Below are positions 7,932-17,675 of a stretch of DNA of 64,000 nt, in pieces. The notes below the pieces were generated by a model, which saw only the letters and a program-made list of their open reading frames with translations, made no database searches and was not told where the DNA came from. Origin of the DNA: Rheinheimera sp. UJ63 (lineage in GTDB: Bacteria > Pseudomonadota > Gammaproteobacteria > Enterobacterales > Alteromonadaceae). Numbering within the stretch: position 1 is the first letter of the stretch; every line of letters begins with the position of its first letter. The stretch covers positions 620,001 to 684,000 of the forward strand of contig NZ_JAKGTQ010000002.1 of NCBI RefSeq assembly GCF_021568285.1. Direction: 5' to 3'. The position numbers were made by a program, and so were the translations under genes.

Positions 7932-8528
7932 TTGAAAATTTATGGTGATAGCCAATCGGGCAACTGTTATAAACTGCAATTACTCTGTAGTTTGTTGCAG
8001 ATCCCGCATCAATGGCAGGTGGTAGATATCCTGGCAGGTGATACGAAAACCGCCGCTTTTTTAGCGCTTAACCCTAATGGCAAAATTCCGCTGTTAGTGC
8101 TGGATGACGGGCAGACCTTGTCAGAATCTAACGCTATTTTAAATTACTTAGCTCATGGCAGCGCGCTTTACCCAACTGAGCCATTAGCGCACGCTCGGGT
8201 GTTGCAATGGCAGTTCTTTGAACAATATAGCCATGAACCTTATATTGCCGTTGCGCGGTTTATTAATAAATATTTAGGCTTACCTGCAGCCAGAGCGGCG
8301 GAGTACTCGGCGAAACAACAGGGTGGGCATAAAGCCTTAGCGGTGCTGGAACAGCAATTAGTTAAAACGCCTTTTCTTACTGGGTCGCAAGTTACGACTG
8401 CCGATATCTCGCTTTACGCTTATACGCATGTTGCCGATGAGGGAGGCTTTGTTTTAGCCGCTTATCCGGCTATACAGGCATGGTTAAAACGGATAACACA
8501 GTTGCCTCATTATAAGGCTATGGCGTAA
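7932..8528 (+). CDS. Glutathione S-transferase family protein
   Basis: A 198-residue cytosolic protein with an N-terminal thioredoxin-like domain (SGNCYK at the catalytic turn, NPNGKIPLLVLDDGQTLSES with the cis-proline and the glutathione-binding E-S) and a helical C-terminal domain with the N-capping motif TTADISLYAY. It starts at a TTG (7932), with AAGGA at 7921-7925 placed 6 bases before it. It follows the serine hydrolase gene directly. These enzymes join glutathione to electrophiles; the substrate is unknown. Confidence 0.85.
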   Translation: MKIYGDSQSGNCYKLQLLCSLLQIPHQWQVVDILAGDTKTAAFLALNPNGKIPLLVLDDGQTLSESNAILNYLAHGSALYPTEPLAHARVLQWQFFEQYSHEPYIAVARFINKYLGLPAARAAEYSAKQQGGHKALAVLEQQLVKTPFLTGSQVTTADISLYAYTHVADEGGFVLAAYPAIQAWLKRITQLPHYKAMA

Positions 8529-8638
8529 AACTGTACTGATGGTGGTATGCAAGCTAACAGTAACGGTTAATAAGCCGCGCGAGCTTGCTAGTTTGGGCGA
8601 TAACGCTTTTATTTGTCATCTTATTTGCAGAGTAATTT

Positions 8639-9055
8639 ATGAGTAATATTTTTCATTATGCTTTTAAAGTCAAAGATCTGGCCAGTACACGGGCTTTTTA
8701 TATCGATATATTAGGTTGCACAGAAGGGCGCTCGACCGAACATTGGGTCGATTTTGATTTTTATGGTAATCAACTATCAGCGCATGTGGGTGTAGTGGAG
8801 AGTGCACTGGATTACTGTGGCCAAGTTGATGGCGTAGCCGTGCCGATCCCACACTTTGGTTGTTTATTAACTGCCGAGCAATTTACGAGCTTAGCGCAAA
8901 AACTTGAACAAGCGAAGGTGACTTTTATCGTAAAACCGCAATTGCGTTATGCGGGTAAAAGCGGCCAGCAACAAACCATGTTTGTATTAGATTTCAGTGG
9001 TAATCCACTAGAGTTTAAATCATTTAGCGATGAGACTGAGGTGTTTAAAGCTTAG
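8639..9055 (+). CDS. VOC (glyoxalase/dioxygenase-like) family protein
   Basis: A 138-residue protein of the vicinal oxygen chelate superfamily. It begins with FHYAFKVKDLASTRAFYIDILG, the usual first beta-alpha-beta unit with a metal-ligand histidine, and ends with FVLDFSGNPLEFKSF, where the glutamate of the last strand commonly binds metal. These proteins catalyse varied reactions (isomerisation, ring opening, drug resistance), and the present one cannot be assigned further. It stands alone between weakly conserved spacers. Confidence 0.85.
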   Translation: MSNIFHYAFKVKDLASTRAFYIDILGCTEGRSTEHWVDFDFYGNQLSAHVGVVESALDYCGQVDGVAVPIPHFGCLLTAEQFTSLAQKLEQAKVTFIVKPQLRYAGKSGQQQTMFVLDFSGNPLEFKSFSDETEVFKA

Positions 9056-9270
9056 GCTTATCACGCTCACAGTGAGATGCAGGCTTTAGATCAAGACAAG
9101 TAAAAGTGCAAAACCTAATGTAAATCAAAGTATTATTAGGCTATCCGTTGTAAACTGGCACCAGGTTGTAAACTAAAGCTATTTTAAACTTAAATGATGC
9201 AAGTCGGGGGTATATCACGCCTTTAGATTTGGCATGCCATTAGCTAAATGAAGACATTGAGAAAGCTATC

Positions 9271-9609
9271 ATGAGTGATTTACCCAACTGCCCGACGTGT
9301 GATTCCCCTTATACCTATGAAGATGCAGGCTTCTTCATTTGTCCTGAGTGTGCACATGAATGGCAAACCCGTGATGATATTGCCGTGTTGGATGAGCTTG
9401 ATATTAAAGATGCACATGGTAATAAGTTAGTAGACGGCGATACCATTACCGTTATTAAAGATTTGAAAGTGAAGGGCACATCGTTAGTGGTTAAGGTAGG
9501 TACGAAAGTAAAAAATATTAAACTGGTGAGTGGCGATCATGACATTGATTGCAAAATAGAGGGTATTGGTGCCATGAAATTAAAGTCAGAGTTTGTGAAA
9601 AAAGCTTAG
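9271..9609 (+). CDS. yjdM: PhnA/YjdM-like zinc-ribbon protein
   Basis: A 112-residue protein with an N-terminal zinc ribbon, [21 protein letters not shown], and a C-terminal SH3-like PhnA domain ([17 protein letters not shown]). The length and motif order match E. coli YjdM, formerly called PhnA, which is not the phosphonoacetate hydrolase of the same name. The role of the family is unclear. It is followed by a LapA-like gene in the same direction after 84 bases. Confidence 0.9.
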   Translation: MSDLPNCPTCDSPYTYEDAGFFICPECAHEWQTRDDIAVLDELDIKDAHGNKLVDGDTITVIKDLKVKGTSLVVKVGTKVKNIKLVSGDHDIDCKIEGIGAMKLKSEFVKKA

Positions 9610-9693
9610 GGTTAACCTGGCTCAGCCATTGATGAGCAAAGGTTCAGCCCAGTACAAACCTCATTAGGTTCTATCATAAGGAATGGCCTGTTT

Positions 9694-9924
9694 ATGTCAA
9701 AATTTAAAGCGATAATGTTATTGATCTTGCTTAGTTGCACCGTGATATTTGTGATGCAAAATACTGAAACTGTGGAGATCAGTTTCTTGTTTTGGCGCTT
9801 TGCGCTGTCACGTATCTTCATGATGTTATTCTTATTACTGATGGGTTTTGTTTTGGGTGTTTTGGTTACGCGTTGGTTTATGCGCAAGGGCAAAAAAACC
9901 ACTGATTTGACTACAGCCGACTAA
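9694..9924 (+). CDS. LapA-like (DUF1049) membrane protein
   Basis: A 76-residue inner-membrane protein with two transmembrane helices (about residues 5-22 and 38-61) separated by the typical QNTETVEISFLFW segment of the LapA/DUF1049 family, which takes part in lipopolysaccharide assembly in E. coli (LapA works with LapB). Here no lapB is beside it, so the function is only suggested by the family. Confidence 0.8.
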   Translation: MSKFKAIMLLILLSCTVIFVMQNTETVEISFLFWRFALSRIFMMLFLLLMGFVLGVLVTRWFMRKGKKTTDLTTAD

Positions 9925-10039
9925 ATTTATTCGGCTTAATTTTGTCTGCAAGCCAAGTATATTCGCTTTTAGCGCTAAACCGTTTTACTTAACGAAGCGT
10001 TACTTCGCCGCACTCGCCAATGAAAAGGATCGCCCGCTG

Positions 10040-11220
10040 ATGGAGCAACAACATACTTTTTACGCCATCTTTGTGCTTGGAGTCATCTTCTTGGCGATAT
10101 TGCTGGTGCGCTTGTTTGTGAACCGTCGATGGTGCCCACCGATGTTAATGTTTATGCTGATTGGTATCGTGGTGGGACAAGTGGTGAATGGCAATATGGC
10201 GACTAGCCATCTGTCAATGCGCGCTATTTTGAGCGTGCTAGGTGAAGCCGGGTTGATTATGCTGCTGTTTAAAGTCGGTATTAATGCCGATTTAAAAGGT
10301 TTGCGTACGCAACTTCCTAATGCCTCTTGGATCTGGCTTTGGAATGTGGTTGTCAGTGGTGCTTTAGGTTTTCTTGCTGCTTATTGGATCCTGTCGTTAG
10401 ATGCAGTGACCAGTTTATTTATCGCCATTGCATTTACCGCAACCAGTGTTGGCGTGACGGTGAGTTTATGGTCTGATGCCGGTAAGTTAACTACGCCACA
10501 AGGTACCTTGCTACTCGATGTTGCAGAGTTAGATGATCTTAGTACCATTTGTTTAGTGGCTATGTTAGTGGCACCGCTATTCAACCCTTGGATGTGGTCC
10601 TTAATCTTGGGTATATCGTGCTGTTATTAACCGCATTTGCCGTGGTAGCGTGGTTTTTTTCATTGCGCATTGAACCACGGCTAACCCGCGTGATTGTGCG
10701 CAATGCCTTGTCGCATGAATTAGTGGTCTTTATGGTTGCCGTAGGCTTTATTGTTGCGGCATTAGCTGAAGTGTCGGGTTTATCGCTGGCAGTGGGGGCT
10801 TTTATTGCGGGGTTAGCATTTTCACGTGATCCCAGTGCCATGCATGAGCAGCCGGTATTAAATGGCTTATACGATTTTTTAACGCCGTTTTTCTTTATCA
10901 GTCTCGGTATGTTGTTTGATATCAGTAGTCTCGATGGCCTGATCTGGCCTGCGGCGGTGTTAGTGTTGTTTGCCATACTGGGTAAAATACTCGGGGTGAT
11001 GTTACCTGCCTGGCCTCGCTTGGGCTTTGGCGCCGCCTTGTTACTTGGCGTAAGTATGGTGCCACGCATGGAGATTGCGATGGTAGTGATGCAAAAAGGC
11101 TTAGAGGCGGGTGTCAGCCAAAGCGTGTTTAGCGCTATGATTTTAGCCTGTTTTATGACGGTGTTATTTACGATGCTGGGTTTACCTGTGTTACTTCGGC
11201 GTATCCCTTTAGCAAAATAA
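10040..11220 (+). pseudogene. Cation/proton antiporter (CPA2, KefB-type membrane domain), frameshifted
   Basis: Two overlapping frames together encode one CPA2 membrane domain of about 393 residues: the N-terminal part (10040 to about 10587) holds MLIGIVVGQ and VAELDDLSTICL, and the C-terminal part (about 10588-11220) holds SGLSLAVGAFIAGLAFS and ISLGMLFD. Each part alone is an incomplete transporter. Adding one C to the CCC run at 10585-10587 restores a continuous and natural-looking sequence (VAPLFNPLDVVLNLGY). The change is therefore a one-base loss in a short homopolymer, either real or a sequencing error. Without it, translation stops at 10630. There is no cytoplasmic RCK domain. Confidence 0.8.
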
Positions 11221-11702
11221 ACACGCCAGCATTTAGGCTAAGCGTTATACGCGGCTTGGTAGCGTTGACTCTGTTGTTAATAAGCCCGTTGTTATCAGCG
11301 TGCAAACCGCCGTTGATATGTAATATATTGCATGAGAGGTTAGGGCTGCGTTTTCAGCGTGGCTGACAACAATAGGCTGTACTTAATACTTTTTAGTGAT
11401 GGTAAGCGCAAAACTTGCAGCTTGTTGTCCTATTCAAGTAAATTGAACGGCAAGGCTCGGCCTGTGAACTTGTCCGTATCGTTTAAAACTGCAGCAACCT
11501 CACTGACAAATTAAAGAAGTTTTGTATTACACGGGTTTATAGCATGGCTTTTTTCGCCCAGTGTGTAATGATAGAGAACAGCATAAAGTGTTTACGATTC
11601 AATGCCCCGACCTGAGCTTTAAAAAAACATGCCTGCGGGGATGCCGAACAATTTTGGCGCTAATCAGAATTAGTCCGTTTATTCGAGATCGAAGAGGAAA
11701 AT
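11221..11702. other. Intergenic region, no gene seen
   Basis: About 480 bases between the antiporter and the DHH gene hold no supported reading frame and no RNA I recognise. GAGGA just before 11703 is the ribosome binding site of the next gene. The rest may be leader or decayed DNA. Confidence 0.4.
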
Positions 11703-12632
11703 ATGTCAGAAAAACAATACCGTTTAATCACGAGAAGTGATTTTGATGGCTTGGTATGTGCCGTGCTGTTAAAGCATCTCAATATGATTAACGACATTAC
11801 CTTCGTACATCCTAAAGATATGCAAGATGGCAAAATTGAAGTCTCCAGCAATGATATTTCAACCAATTTGCCATTTGTACCCGGTATTCATCTGGCATTT
11901 GATCACCACCTTTCTGAAACTATCCGTAATGAAAAAATGGATAATCATATTATTGAGCCGGATGCCCCCTCCGCCGCGCGTGTCGTGTGGAATTATTATG
12001 GCGGGCATGATGCTTTTCCTGCAGAGTGGGATGATATGATGGAAGCGGTAGATCGCGGAGATTCGGCGCAATTTACCAAGCAACAAGTGTTAAATCCACA
12101 AGGTTGGGATTTACTTAATTTCTTAATGGATGCCCGTACTGGTTTGGGTCGTTTCCGTGAATTCCGCATCTCTAACTACAACTTAATGTTAGATCTGATT
12201 GATTACTGCAAAACCCATACTATTACTGAAATCATGGCGTTACCTGACGTGTATGAGCGGGTAGAGCTGTATTTTGAACAAGATGTCTTGTTCAAAGAAC
12301 AGTTACGTCGTTGTGCTAAAGTGCACAAAAACTTGGTGGTGCTGGATTTAAGAGACGAAGAGATCATTCATGCCGGTAACCGGTTTGTGATTTATGCTTT
12401 ATACCCTGAATGCAATATTTCTATTCATGTCATGTGGGGCTTTAAAAAGCAAAATATTGTGTTCGCTACCGGTAAATCCATTTTCGATCGTAGCTCAAAA
12501 ACCAATGTGGGTGAGTTAATGTTGAAATACGGCGGTGGGGGGCATCAGGCTGCGGGGACTTGCCAGATCCCACAAAATGAAGCGCTCACTACTTTACAAG
12601 CGTTAATTAAACAAATTAATGCTGATGGCTAA
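11703..12632 (+). CDS. DHH family phosphoesterase, exopolyphosphatase-like
   Basis: A 309-residue protein with the metal-binding DHH-superfamily motifs RSDFDG (residues 11-16) and FDHH (66-69) and a DHHA1-type C-terminal motif GGGGHQAAG that binds substrate phosphate. Related proteins hydrolyse short nucleotides or polyphosphate and are often annotated as exopolyphosphatase-related. AGAGGA precedes the ATG. The gene stands alone and is followed by a strong terminator. The substrate is unknown. Confidence 0.88.
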   Translation: MSEKQYRLITRSDFDGLVCAVLLKHLNMINDITFVHPKDMQDGKIEVSSNDISTNLPFVPGIHLAFDHHLSETIRNEKMDNHIIEPDAPSAARVVWNYYGGHDAFPAEWDDMMEAVDRGDSAQFTKQQVLNPQGWDLLNFLMDARTGLGRFREFRISNYNLMLDLIDYCKTHTITEIMALPDVYERVELYFEQDVLFKEQLRRCAKVHKNLVVLDLRDEEIIHAGNRFVIYALYPECNISIHVMWGFKKQNIVFATGKSIFDRSSKTNVGELMLKYGGGGHQAAGTCQIPQNEALTTLQALIKQINADG

Positions 12633-12704
12633 ACGGGTTACAAACTGAGCTGCAACAACGCTGGTTCTTCCTCTGGGTTGTGTCAGCGTTTAAGTGCTCA
12701 TCAA

Positions 12705-12743
12705 GGGTGATACAAAAAACGTGGTTTTGTATCGCCCGTTTTT
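12705..12743 (+). terminator. Rho-independent terminator after the DHH gene
   Basis: A 13-bp stem (GGGTGATACAAAA at 12705-12717 with TTTTGTATCGCCC at 12725-12737, one G-T pair) has a 7-base loop and is followed by GTTTTT. It lies 72 bases after the DHH stop. Confidence 0.85.
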
Positions 12744-12842
12744 ACAAGCGATTGTCCCTTGCTTACCTGATCCCTGATTGGGATATTCTGCGCCTCTAAG
12801 GTGTCGCTTATTGTCATAACTCCCTATTTTTAAAGGTAATAT

Positions 12843-13238
12843 ATGACTGCTATTGTCGAATTAAAACAATTATTGGCCGGATTGAAACCTCAGCTTATGG
12901 CTGATGAATGGGTGTTTTGTACGGTGACGCAACCTTTAGCCCATTTCTTGACGCTCGAACCCCTTGCGACCTTTCTGGAACCTGAAGGCTTAACCTTAGT
13001 GTTAAAAAAAACGACGGCAGATCAAGCCGGTTTAGCCTACAGCGGTAGTTTTAAACAAATTACTCTAACGGTGCATTCCAGTTTAGACGCGGTGGGGCTT
13101 ACCGCTGCCGTTGCCGCCAAATTAACCGAAAAAGACATTAGCGCTAATGTTATGGCGGCTTATTACCATGATCATATTTTTGTGCCAACCAGCAAAGCGA
13201 CAGCGGCTTTAGCGGCTTTAAACGAATTAACGGTTTAA
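12843..13238 (+). CDS. ACT domain-containing protein (COG3602/DUF2241-like)
   Basis: A 131-residue cytoplasmic protein. The N-terminal half (LKQLLAGLKPQLMADEWVFCTV) and the C-terminal ACT-like half (TVHSSLDAVGLTAAVAAKLTEKDISANVMAAYYHDHIFVP) match the small stand-alone ACT proteins of COG3602. ACT domains usually bind amino acids and regulate enzymes; no target enzyme is next to it. The assignment to the family is good; the ligand is unknown. Confidence 0.8.
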   Translation: MTAIVELKQLLAGLKPQLMADEWVFCTVTQPLAHFLTLEPLATFLEPEGLTLVLKKTTADQAGLAYSGSFKQITLTVHSSLDAVGLTAAVAAKLTEKDISANVMAAYYHDHIFVPTSKATAALAALNELTV

Positions 13239-13359
13239 GCTGGCGGTTTGCATAAAATGACTTATGCTTGAGATCCCTCAACACCGTTTTTGACTTCGGG
13301 CTGCTTGCTCAGGTTGAGGGGGTAACGCCCGATCATTGTCGTTAACAAGGAGCATTGGT

Positions 13360-13605
13360 ATGACGTTATCCCAGCTTACAGAGTTGCTCGGTTGGGCAGC
13401 TTTGCTGAATTTGGCCTATTTAACCTTCGTTTCATTGATGCTGATGTTAGGTCGCAATCTTGCCATCGCCCTACATCAAAAGTTCTTTGATTTAGATGCC
13501 GCCGCTTTACAACTCAAATTTTATGCTTTTTTAAGCCACTATAAGGTGATAACGCTGACGTTTTTCGTTGCCCCTTATCTGGCGTTAAAAACTATGGGTT
13601 TTTAG
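13360..13605 (+). CDS. DUF6868 family small membrane protein
   Basis: An 81-residue protein with two transmembrane helices (about residues 10-30 and 58-76) and a central basic/amphipathic part (NLAIALHQKFFDLD), as I remember for the DUF6868 family. The ATG at 13360 has AAGGAG (13347-13352) 7 bases upstream and is preferred over the in-frame start at 13336. The role is unknown. Confidence 0.7.
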   Translation: MTLSQLTELLGWAALLNLAYLTFVSLMLMLGRNLAIALHQKFFDLDAAALQLKFYAFLSHYKVITLTFFVAPYLALKTMGF

Positions 13606-13766
13606 GGGCCAACACGCATTCGTTGCGGCTTGATAATGAATACATCGCAAGGTGTATCGGCTGATTGCAGCAACATAATTTGATGATCAGCCGCTGTGCC
13701 ACTTTGCTAAAAGCGGCAGCCTTGGCATACTGCAGTCATAATCCTACTGAACGAATATCAGAACCT

Positions 13767-14177
13767 ATGTCCTTTATTTGTGAACACAACGATGCCTTTG
13801 CTGAAATCGCAAAACAAAAAATTATTGAATTTAACGCGCTGCATTGGGATGCCAGTCAGCGGCAACCGCTGGGTTTAAAGCAGGTTGGCCGTAACGGCGA
13901 GTTATTAGCGGCGTTAGCCGGTCGCACTTTTGGCAATTGGTTTTATTTAGAGTCGTTTTGGTTAGATGCTTCGCTGCGACAACAAGGGATCGGGCGAGCG
14001 ATGTTGGCTGAGGCCGAAGCGATTGCTAAAGCGCGAGGCTGTCGTTATGTGATTTTAGATACGCTAAACTTTCAGGCGCGCCCGTTTTATCAGCGCCAAG
14101 GTTATCGCGTAGAGTGGATCCAAGCAGATTATCCGTTTGCCGGTGGCGAGAAATACTTTATGACAAAAACCTTGTAG
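13767..14177 (+). CDS. GNAT family N-acetyltransferase
   Basis: A 136-residue protein with motif A RQQGIGRAML (the Q/RxxGxG/A acetyl-CoA loop) and motif B ILDTLNFQARPFYQRQGY, both clear GNAT signatures. The ATG at 13767 fits the usual start of the fold; an upstream start at 13665 would add about 34 residues that look unlike the family. The acceptor substrate is unknown. It is convergent with sbcB. Confidence 0.85.
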   Translation: MSFICEHNDAFAEIAKQKIIEFNALHWDASQRQPLGLKQVGRNGELLAALAGRTFGNWFYLESFWLDASLRQQGIGRAMLAEAEAIAKARGCRYVILDTLNFQARPFYQRQGYRVEWIQADYPFAGGEKYFMTKTL

Positions 14178-14225
14178 TTAAAGTGAAATGCCCGCCACGC
14201 CAGCATTAAGCCATCGCTAAGGGGA

Positions 14226-15659
14226 TTACAGCGCTTCAACATAACGATACAAGGATTTTAATAAGGCGATTTTTTTCTCATCGCCACTGTGTAACTCGAC
14301 AAAATGTTCTAAGGCCAACGTAAACTGTTCAAAGGTTAAGTTGGGGTTATCTTCACCATGTAACAGCTTATCTGAGCAATATCGGCGCCATTTTTGTTGC
14401 TCGGCTTCGGTTAAGGTCAACGGATAATTACGAGCACGATATAAAAATAATAAACGATTAAGGCGATCTTCAGAGAATATGGGCGGATTGGCCGCTAACG
14501 CCTCAGCTGACATCTGTTGTAATTGCTGCATTTTTTGTTTGTCAGCATCACTAATAAAGCCACTATACAATTGATAATCAGGGTTAGTCTCTGCAGCATA
14601 CTCATGAGGTAATTGATACAAATCCACCACAGTTTGTTGCACTTGTTTATGTTGCCTGATCCAGTCTAAATTCGCTAAACAGGCAGCACGGTCGATGCCC
14701 AGTTCCGTGGCACGTTCTACCGTGAGTGTTTTGGCATTAGCTAACACGGGGCATTTGTTTAAATGCACTAATTTTAAGCCCAGCCGTTGTTCACCCTCAG
14801 CCAGATCAATGGTTTTTTTATACAGTTTTTCTTGCAGTGTTGCTAAATCGTCTGTTAGCAAAGGGCGAGGATCGTGCTGTAAGTTAAAACAAATAACCGC
14901 GTTTTTATTGGTAGGGTGAAAGGCAAGCGGCACAATCCAACTAACACAGCCTTGCGTGGCTGGAAATTTTGATGACACATGCACCAGGGGGGTTAAAGCT
15001 GCAACATCAATCAACTCTGCTACTTTTTGCTTTTTGCGCAGTTCATAGAGGTACTGAAACAACTTGGGTTGTTGTTGTTTAATCAGTTTGGCTAAACCAA
15101 TGGTGGCATATACGTCAGAGAGGGCATCATGCGCATTAGCATGGCTTAAGTTATTGGCTTTACTTAATTCTTCTAATTTAAAGCTGGGGCTACCGTCTGC
15201 TTTTTGTGGCCAAACAATGCCGTCTGGTCGTAAAGCATAACAGGCGCGCACCACATCAATTAAATCCCAACGGCTATTGCCTTGCTGCCATTCACGGCCA
15301 TAAGGCTCAAAGAAATTACGATACAAACTGTAACGTGTTACTTCATCGTCAAAGCGCAGGCTGTTGTAGCCTAACACGCAGGTATTGGCTTGGCTAAAAC
15401 GCGCTAGGATCTGCTGCATAAAGGCATTTTCGGGTAAGCCTTTTTGATTACACAGTTGTGGGGTCAGGCCTGTGATTAACGCGGCAGCCGGGTGCGGTAA
15501 ATAATCAGGCGCCAATTGGCAATACCACATGTCCGGTTTAGCGATTTCATCTAAGGCTAAATCTGTACGAATACCAGCAAACTGCGAGGGGCGATCGCGC
15601 TTGGGATCGGCGCCCCAGGTTTCGTAATCATAAAAGTAAAAACTTGGCGAATCAGTCAT
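14226..15659 (-). CDS. sbcB: Exodeoxyribonuclease I
   Basis: A 477-residue enzyme, close to the 475 of E. coli ExoI, that degrades single-stranded DNA from 3' to 5' and works in recombination and mismatch repair. The DEDDh exonuclease motifs are seen: FYDYETWG at the N-terminus, GYNSLRFDDEVTRYSLYRNFF, and HANAHDALSDVYAT with the catalytic histidine and aspartate. The SH3-like and C-terminal helical regions typical of ExoI follow. It is transcribed towards the GNAT gene. The window also carries recBCD and umuDC, but they are more than 20 kb away. Confidence 0.95.
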   Translation of the reverse strand: MTDSPSFYFYDYETWGADPKRDRPSQFAGIRTDLALDEIAKPDMWYCQLAPDYLPHPAAALITGLTPQLCNQKGLPENAFMQQILARFSQANTCVLGYNSLRFDDEVTRYSLYRNFFEPYGREWQQGNSRWDLIDVVRACYALRPDGIVWPQKADGSPSFKLEELSKANNLSHANAHDALSDVYATIGLAKLIKQQQPKLFQYLYELRKKQKVAELIDVAALTPLVHVSSKFPATQGCVSWIVPLAFHPTNKNAVICFNLQHDPRPLLTDDLATLQEKLYKKTIDLAEGEQRLGLKLVHLNKCPVLANAKTLTVERATELGIDRAACLANLDWIRQHKQVQQTVVDLYQLPHEYAAETNPDYQLYSGFISDADKQKMQQLQQMSAEALAANPPIFSEDRLNRLLFLYRARNYPLTLTEAEQQKWRRYCSDKLLHGEDNPNLTFEQFTLALEHFVELHSGDEKKIALLKSLYRYVEAL

Positions 15660-15938
15660 GCCAGACCTTTTTTATCAGAGCAGCGCAGCTGCAACTTAAG
15701 ATGGTGTGATCATACCGTAAAATGTCTCGCTTCGCTAAAAGCTGCAGCAGTTAATTTCTTTAAAATCAGGTTGAATGTCAAAATCTCTGATATGCTTATA
15801 ATATCTAAATGCTTGATTTATGGTGGTAGGTTCCGGTTTTATTAACAACTGTTGTTATTGAAGATCGGTTCTGTAAGTTCAACTCGCGGTTATGATCTTT
15901 TACGGTATCTGACCCTTTGCAAAGGCTAACAATAGGTT

Positions 15939-17486
15939 ATGAGAAAAAATTTACCAGTAACAAATCAACGGCAACGCTTTGCCCTTGAACAGCGGTTAAT
16001 TTCAGTAACAGATACCCGTGGCGTCATTGTTGACTGCAATGATGCTTTTATGAAGATCAGTGGCTTTTCTCGTGAAGAGTTGATTGGCCAACCGCATAAT
16101 TTAGTGCGCCATCCTGATATGCCTCCCGAAGCGTATGCCAATATGTGGTCATACTTAAAAAAAGGCCAACCTTGGATGGGGCTGGTTAAAAACCGTTGTA
16201 AAAACGGTGATTATTATTGGGTTGATGCTTATGTCATGCCGATCACGGAAAAAGGCAATGTGGTGGGTTATGAGTCGGTTAGATGCTGTCCAAGAGAAGA
16301 GGACGTGGTTCGCGCTGAGAAATTATACAAGCAGATCAGCCAAGGCAAAAAATCATTAAATTTACCCAGTATTCCTATTATGGTGCTAATGGCCATTTTA
16401 TTGATTAGTGTGGCGACATTCTTACTTGCCGATCTCGCCGTTGCACAATGGGTGCTCATTGCCGGTTTATTGGTTCTTGCCGCCACTTATCAGCAACGAC
16501 GCGCTAAGTTATTAAGTGATTTAAAAACCTTATTAGCCGGTCGTTTTACCGATCCTTTAGCAGCGTCAAGTTATACCGATGATCGCTCAGAAATAGGGTT
16601 ATTAAAAGTCAGTATTTTAAGCGATAGGGCGCATTTGGCCTCGATGATTACCCGTATTGAAAGTGCAGCAAAAGATGTATCACGTGATTCAAGCCGTGGT
16701 TTGGTACTCACGCGTGAAGCAAATGTTGAAATTGATCGCCAGCAAGCCGAAACGCTGCAGGTGGCTTCGGCGATGAATGAGATGACCACCACGATAGCAG
16801 AAGTAGCGCATCATGTTACGGATACCGCTTTGCAGGCCGACAAAGCGAATAAACTTTCAAGCAAAGGTAATGAAATTGCTGATCGCACCCGTCAATCGAT
16901 AGAGAAACTGCGGGAAACCGTCGCGACTATTGGCCATTCGGTTACCGAAGTGGCCGATCAAACCGGTAAGATTGTGCAAGCGGCGCAAATGATTGAACAA
17001 ATTGCCGATCAAACGAATTTATTGGCTTTAAATGCGGCCATTGAAGCGGCCAGAGCCGGTGAGCAGGGTCGTGGTTTTGCGGTGGTAGCAGATGAAGTAC
17101 GAAATTTAGCACGGCGCACTCAACAGTCTACGCAAGAGATCTATGGTATTGTGACGGAGTTGACCGCGCGTGCAGAGAATGCCGTGCAAGTAGCCAAACA
17201 AGGCGCGATTGACGCCGATGCCGGTGTACATAAAGTGCAAGAAAGTAGCGATATGCTTAATGGTATTAATGCTGCGGTCAGTGATATTGCTCAAATGTCG
17301 ACTCAAATGGCCACCGCGGTAGAAGAGCAGGCGCATGTCGCTGACGATATTAATCGGCAGATCGTCAATATCTCGGTTTTAGCAGAGCAAAGTACTAAAG
17401 CTGCCATTGAAGCCTCAGTAACGTTAGAGCAACTGAATACGGTGTCTGATGATTTAGCGGAAATGGTGCATCGCTTTAAACGTTAG
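15939..17486 (+). CDS. PAS domain chemoreceptor (Aer-like methyl-accepting protein)
   Basis: A 515-residue receptor. Residues about 15-120 form a PAS domain of the Aer type ([38 protein letters not shown]), two membrane helices follow at about 145-185, and the rest is the coiled-coil signalling domain with the hairpin [23 protein letters not shown]. Aer-type PAS domains often bind FAD and sense redox state or oxygen; the cofactor here is not proven. There is no periplasmic sensor domain. It is a single gene far from the che operon at the end of the window. Confidence 0.9.
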   Translation: MRKNLPVTNQRQRFALEQRLISVTDTRGVIVDCNDAFMKISGFSREELIGQPHNLVRHPDMPPEAYANMWSYLKKGQPWMGLVKNRCKNGDYYWVDAYVMPITEKGNVVGYESVRCCPREEDVVRAEKLYKQISQGKKSLNLPSIPIMVLMAILLISVATFLLADLAVAQWVLIAGLLVLAATYQQRRAKLLSDLKTLLAGRFTDPLAASSYTDDRSEIGLLKVSILSDRAHLASMITRIESAAKDVSRDSSRGLVLTREANVEIDRQQAETLQVASAMNEMTTTIAEVAHHVTDTALQADKANKLSSKGNEIADRTRQSIEKLRETVATIGHSVTEVADQTGKIVQAAQMIEQIADQTNLLALNAAIEAARAGEQGRGFAVVADEVRNLARRTQQSTQEIYGIVTELTARAENAVQVAKQGAIDADAGVHKVQESSDMLNGINAAVSDIAQMSTQMATAVEEQAHVADDINRQIVNISVLAEQSTKAAIEASVTLEQLNTVSDDLAEMVHRFKR

Positions 17487-17502
17487 TATTTTATTAACAT
17501 AG

Positions 17503-17530
17503 GGCTTTAACACCTTGATAGGTTAAAGCC
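17503..17530 (+). terminator. Hairpin after the PAS receptor gene
   Basis: GGCTTTAAC (17503-17511) pairs perfectly with GTTAAAGCC (17522-17530) about 17 bases after the stop codon. A T-run is missing, so this may be a weak terminator or only an RNA-end protecting hairpin. Confidence 0.4.
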
Positions 17531-17675
17531 TGAAAAGTATTGAATTATTTACAACGTAATGATTGACGGTAATGCTTTTCCGGTGCATCTTAGTTCTTGT
17601 TATTAAAAATATATATCATGTTTTTAACTTTTCCTCTGAGTATTTAGAGGTGTTGATTTAGGCTGAAGGCTCGAG

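Noticed and set aside
10549-10630. Programmed -1 frameshift in the antiporter gene
   Set aside because: No slippery heptamer (X XXY YYZ) is seen in the overlap, and a single C insertion explains the frames more simply.
13273-13320. CCCTCAAC / GTTGAGGG inverted repeat before the DUF6868 gene
   Set aside because: Eight-base arms separated by more than 30 bases without a T-run are too weak to call a terminator or operator.
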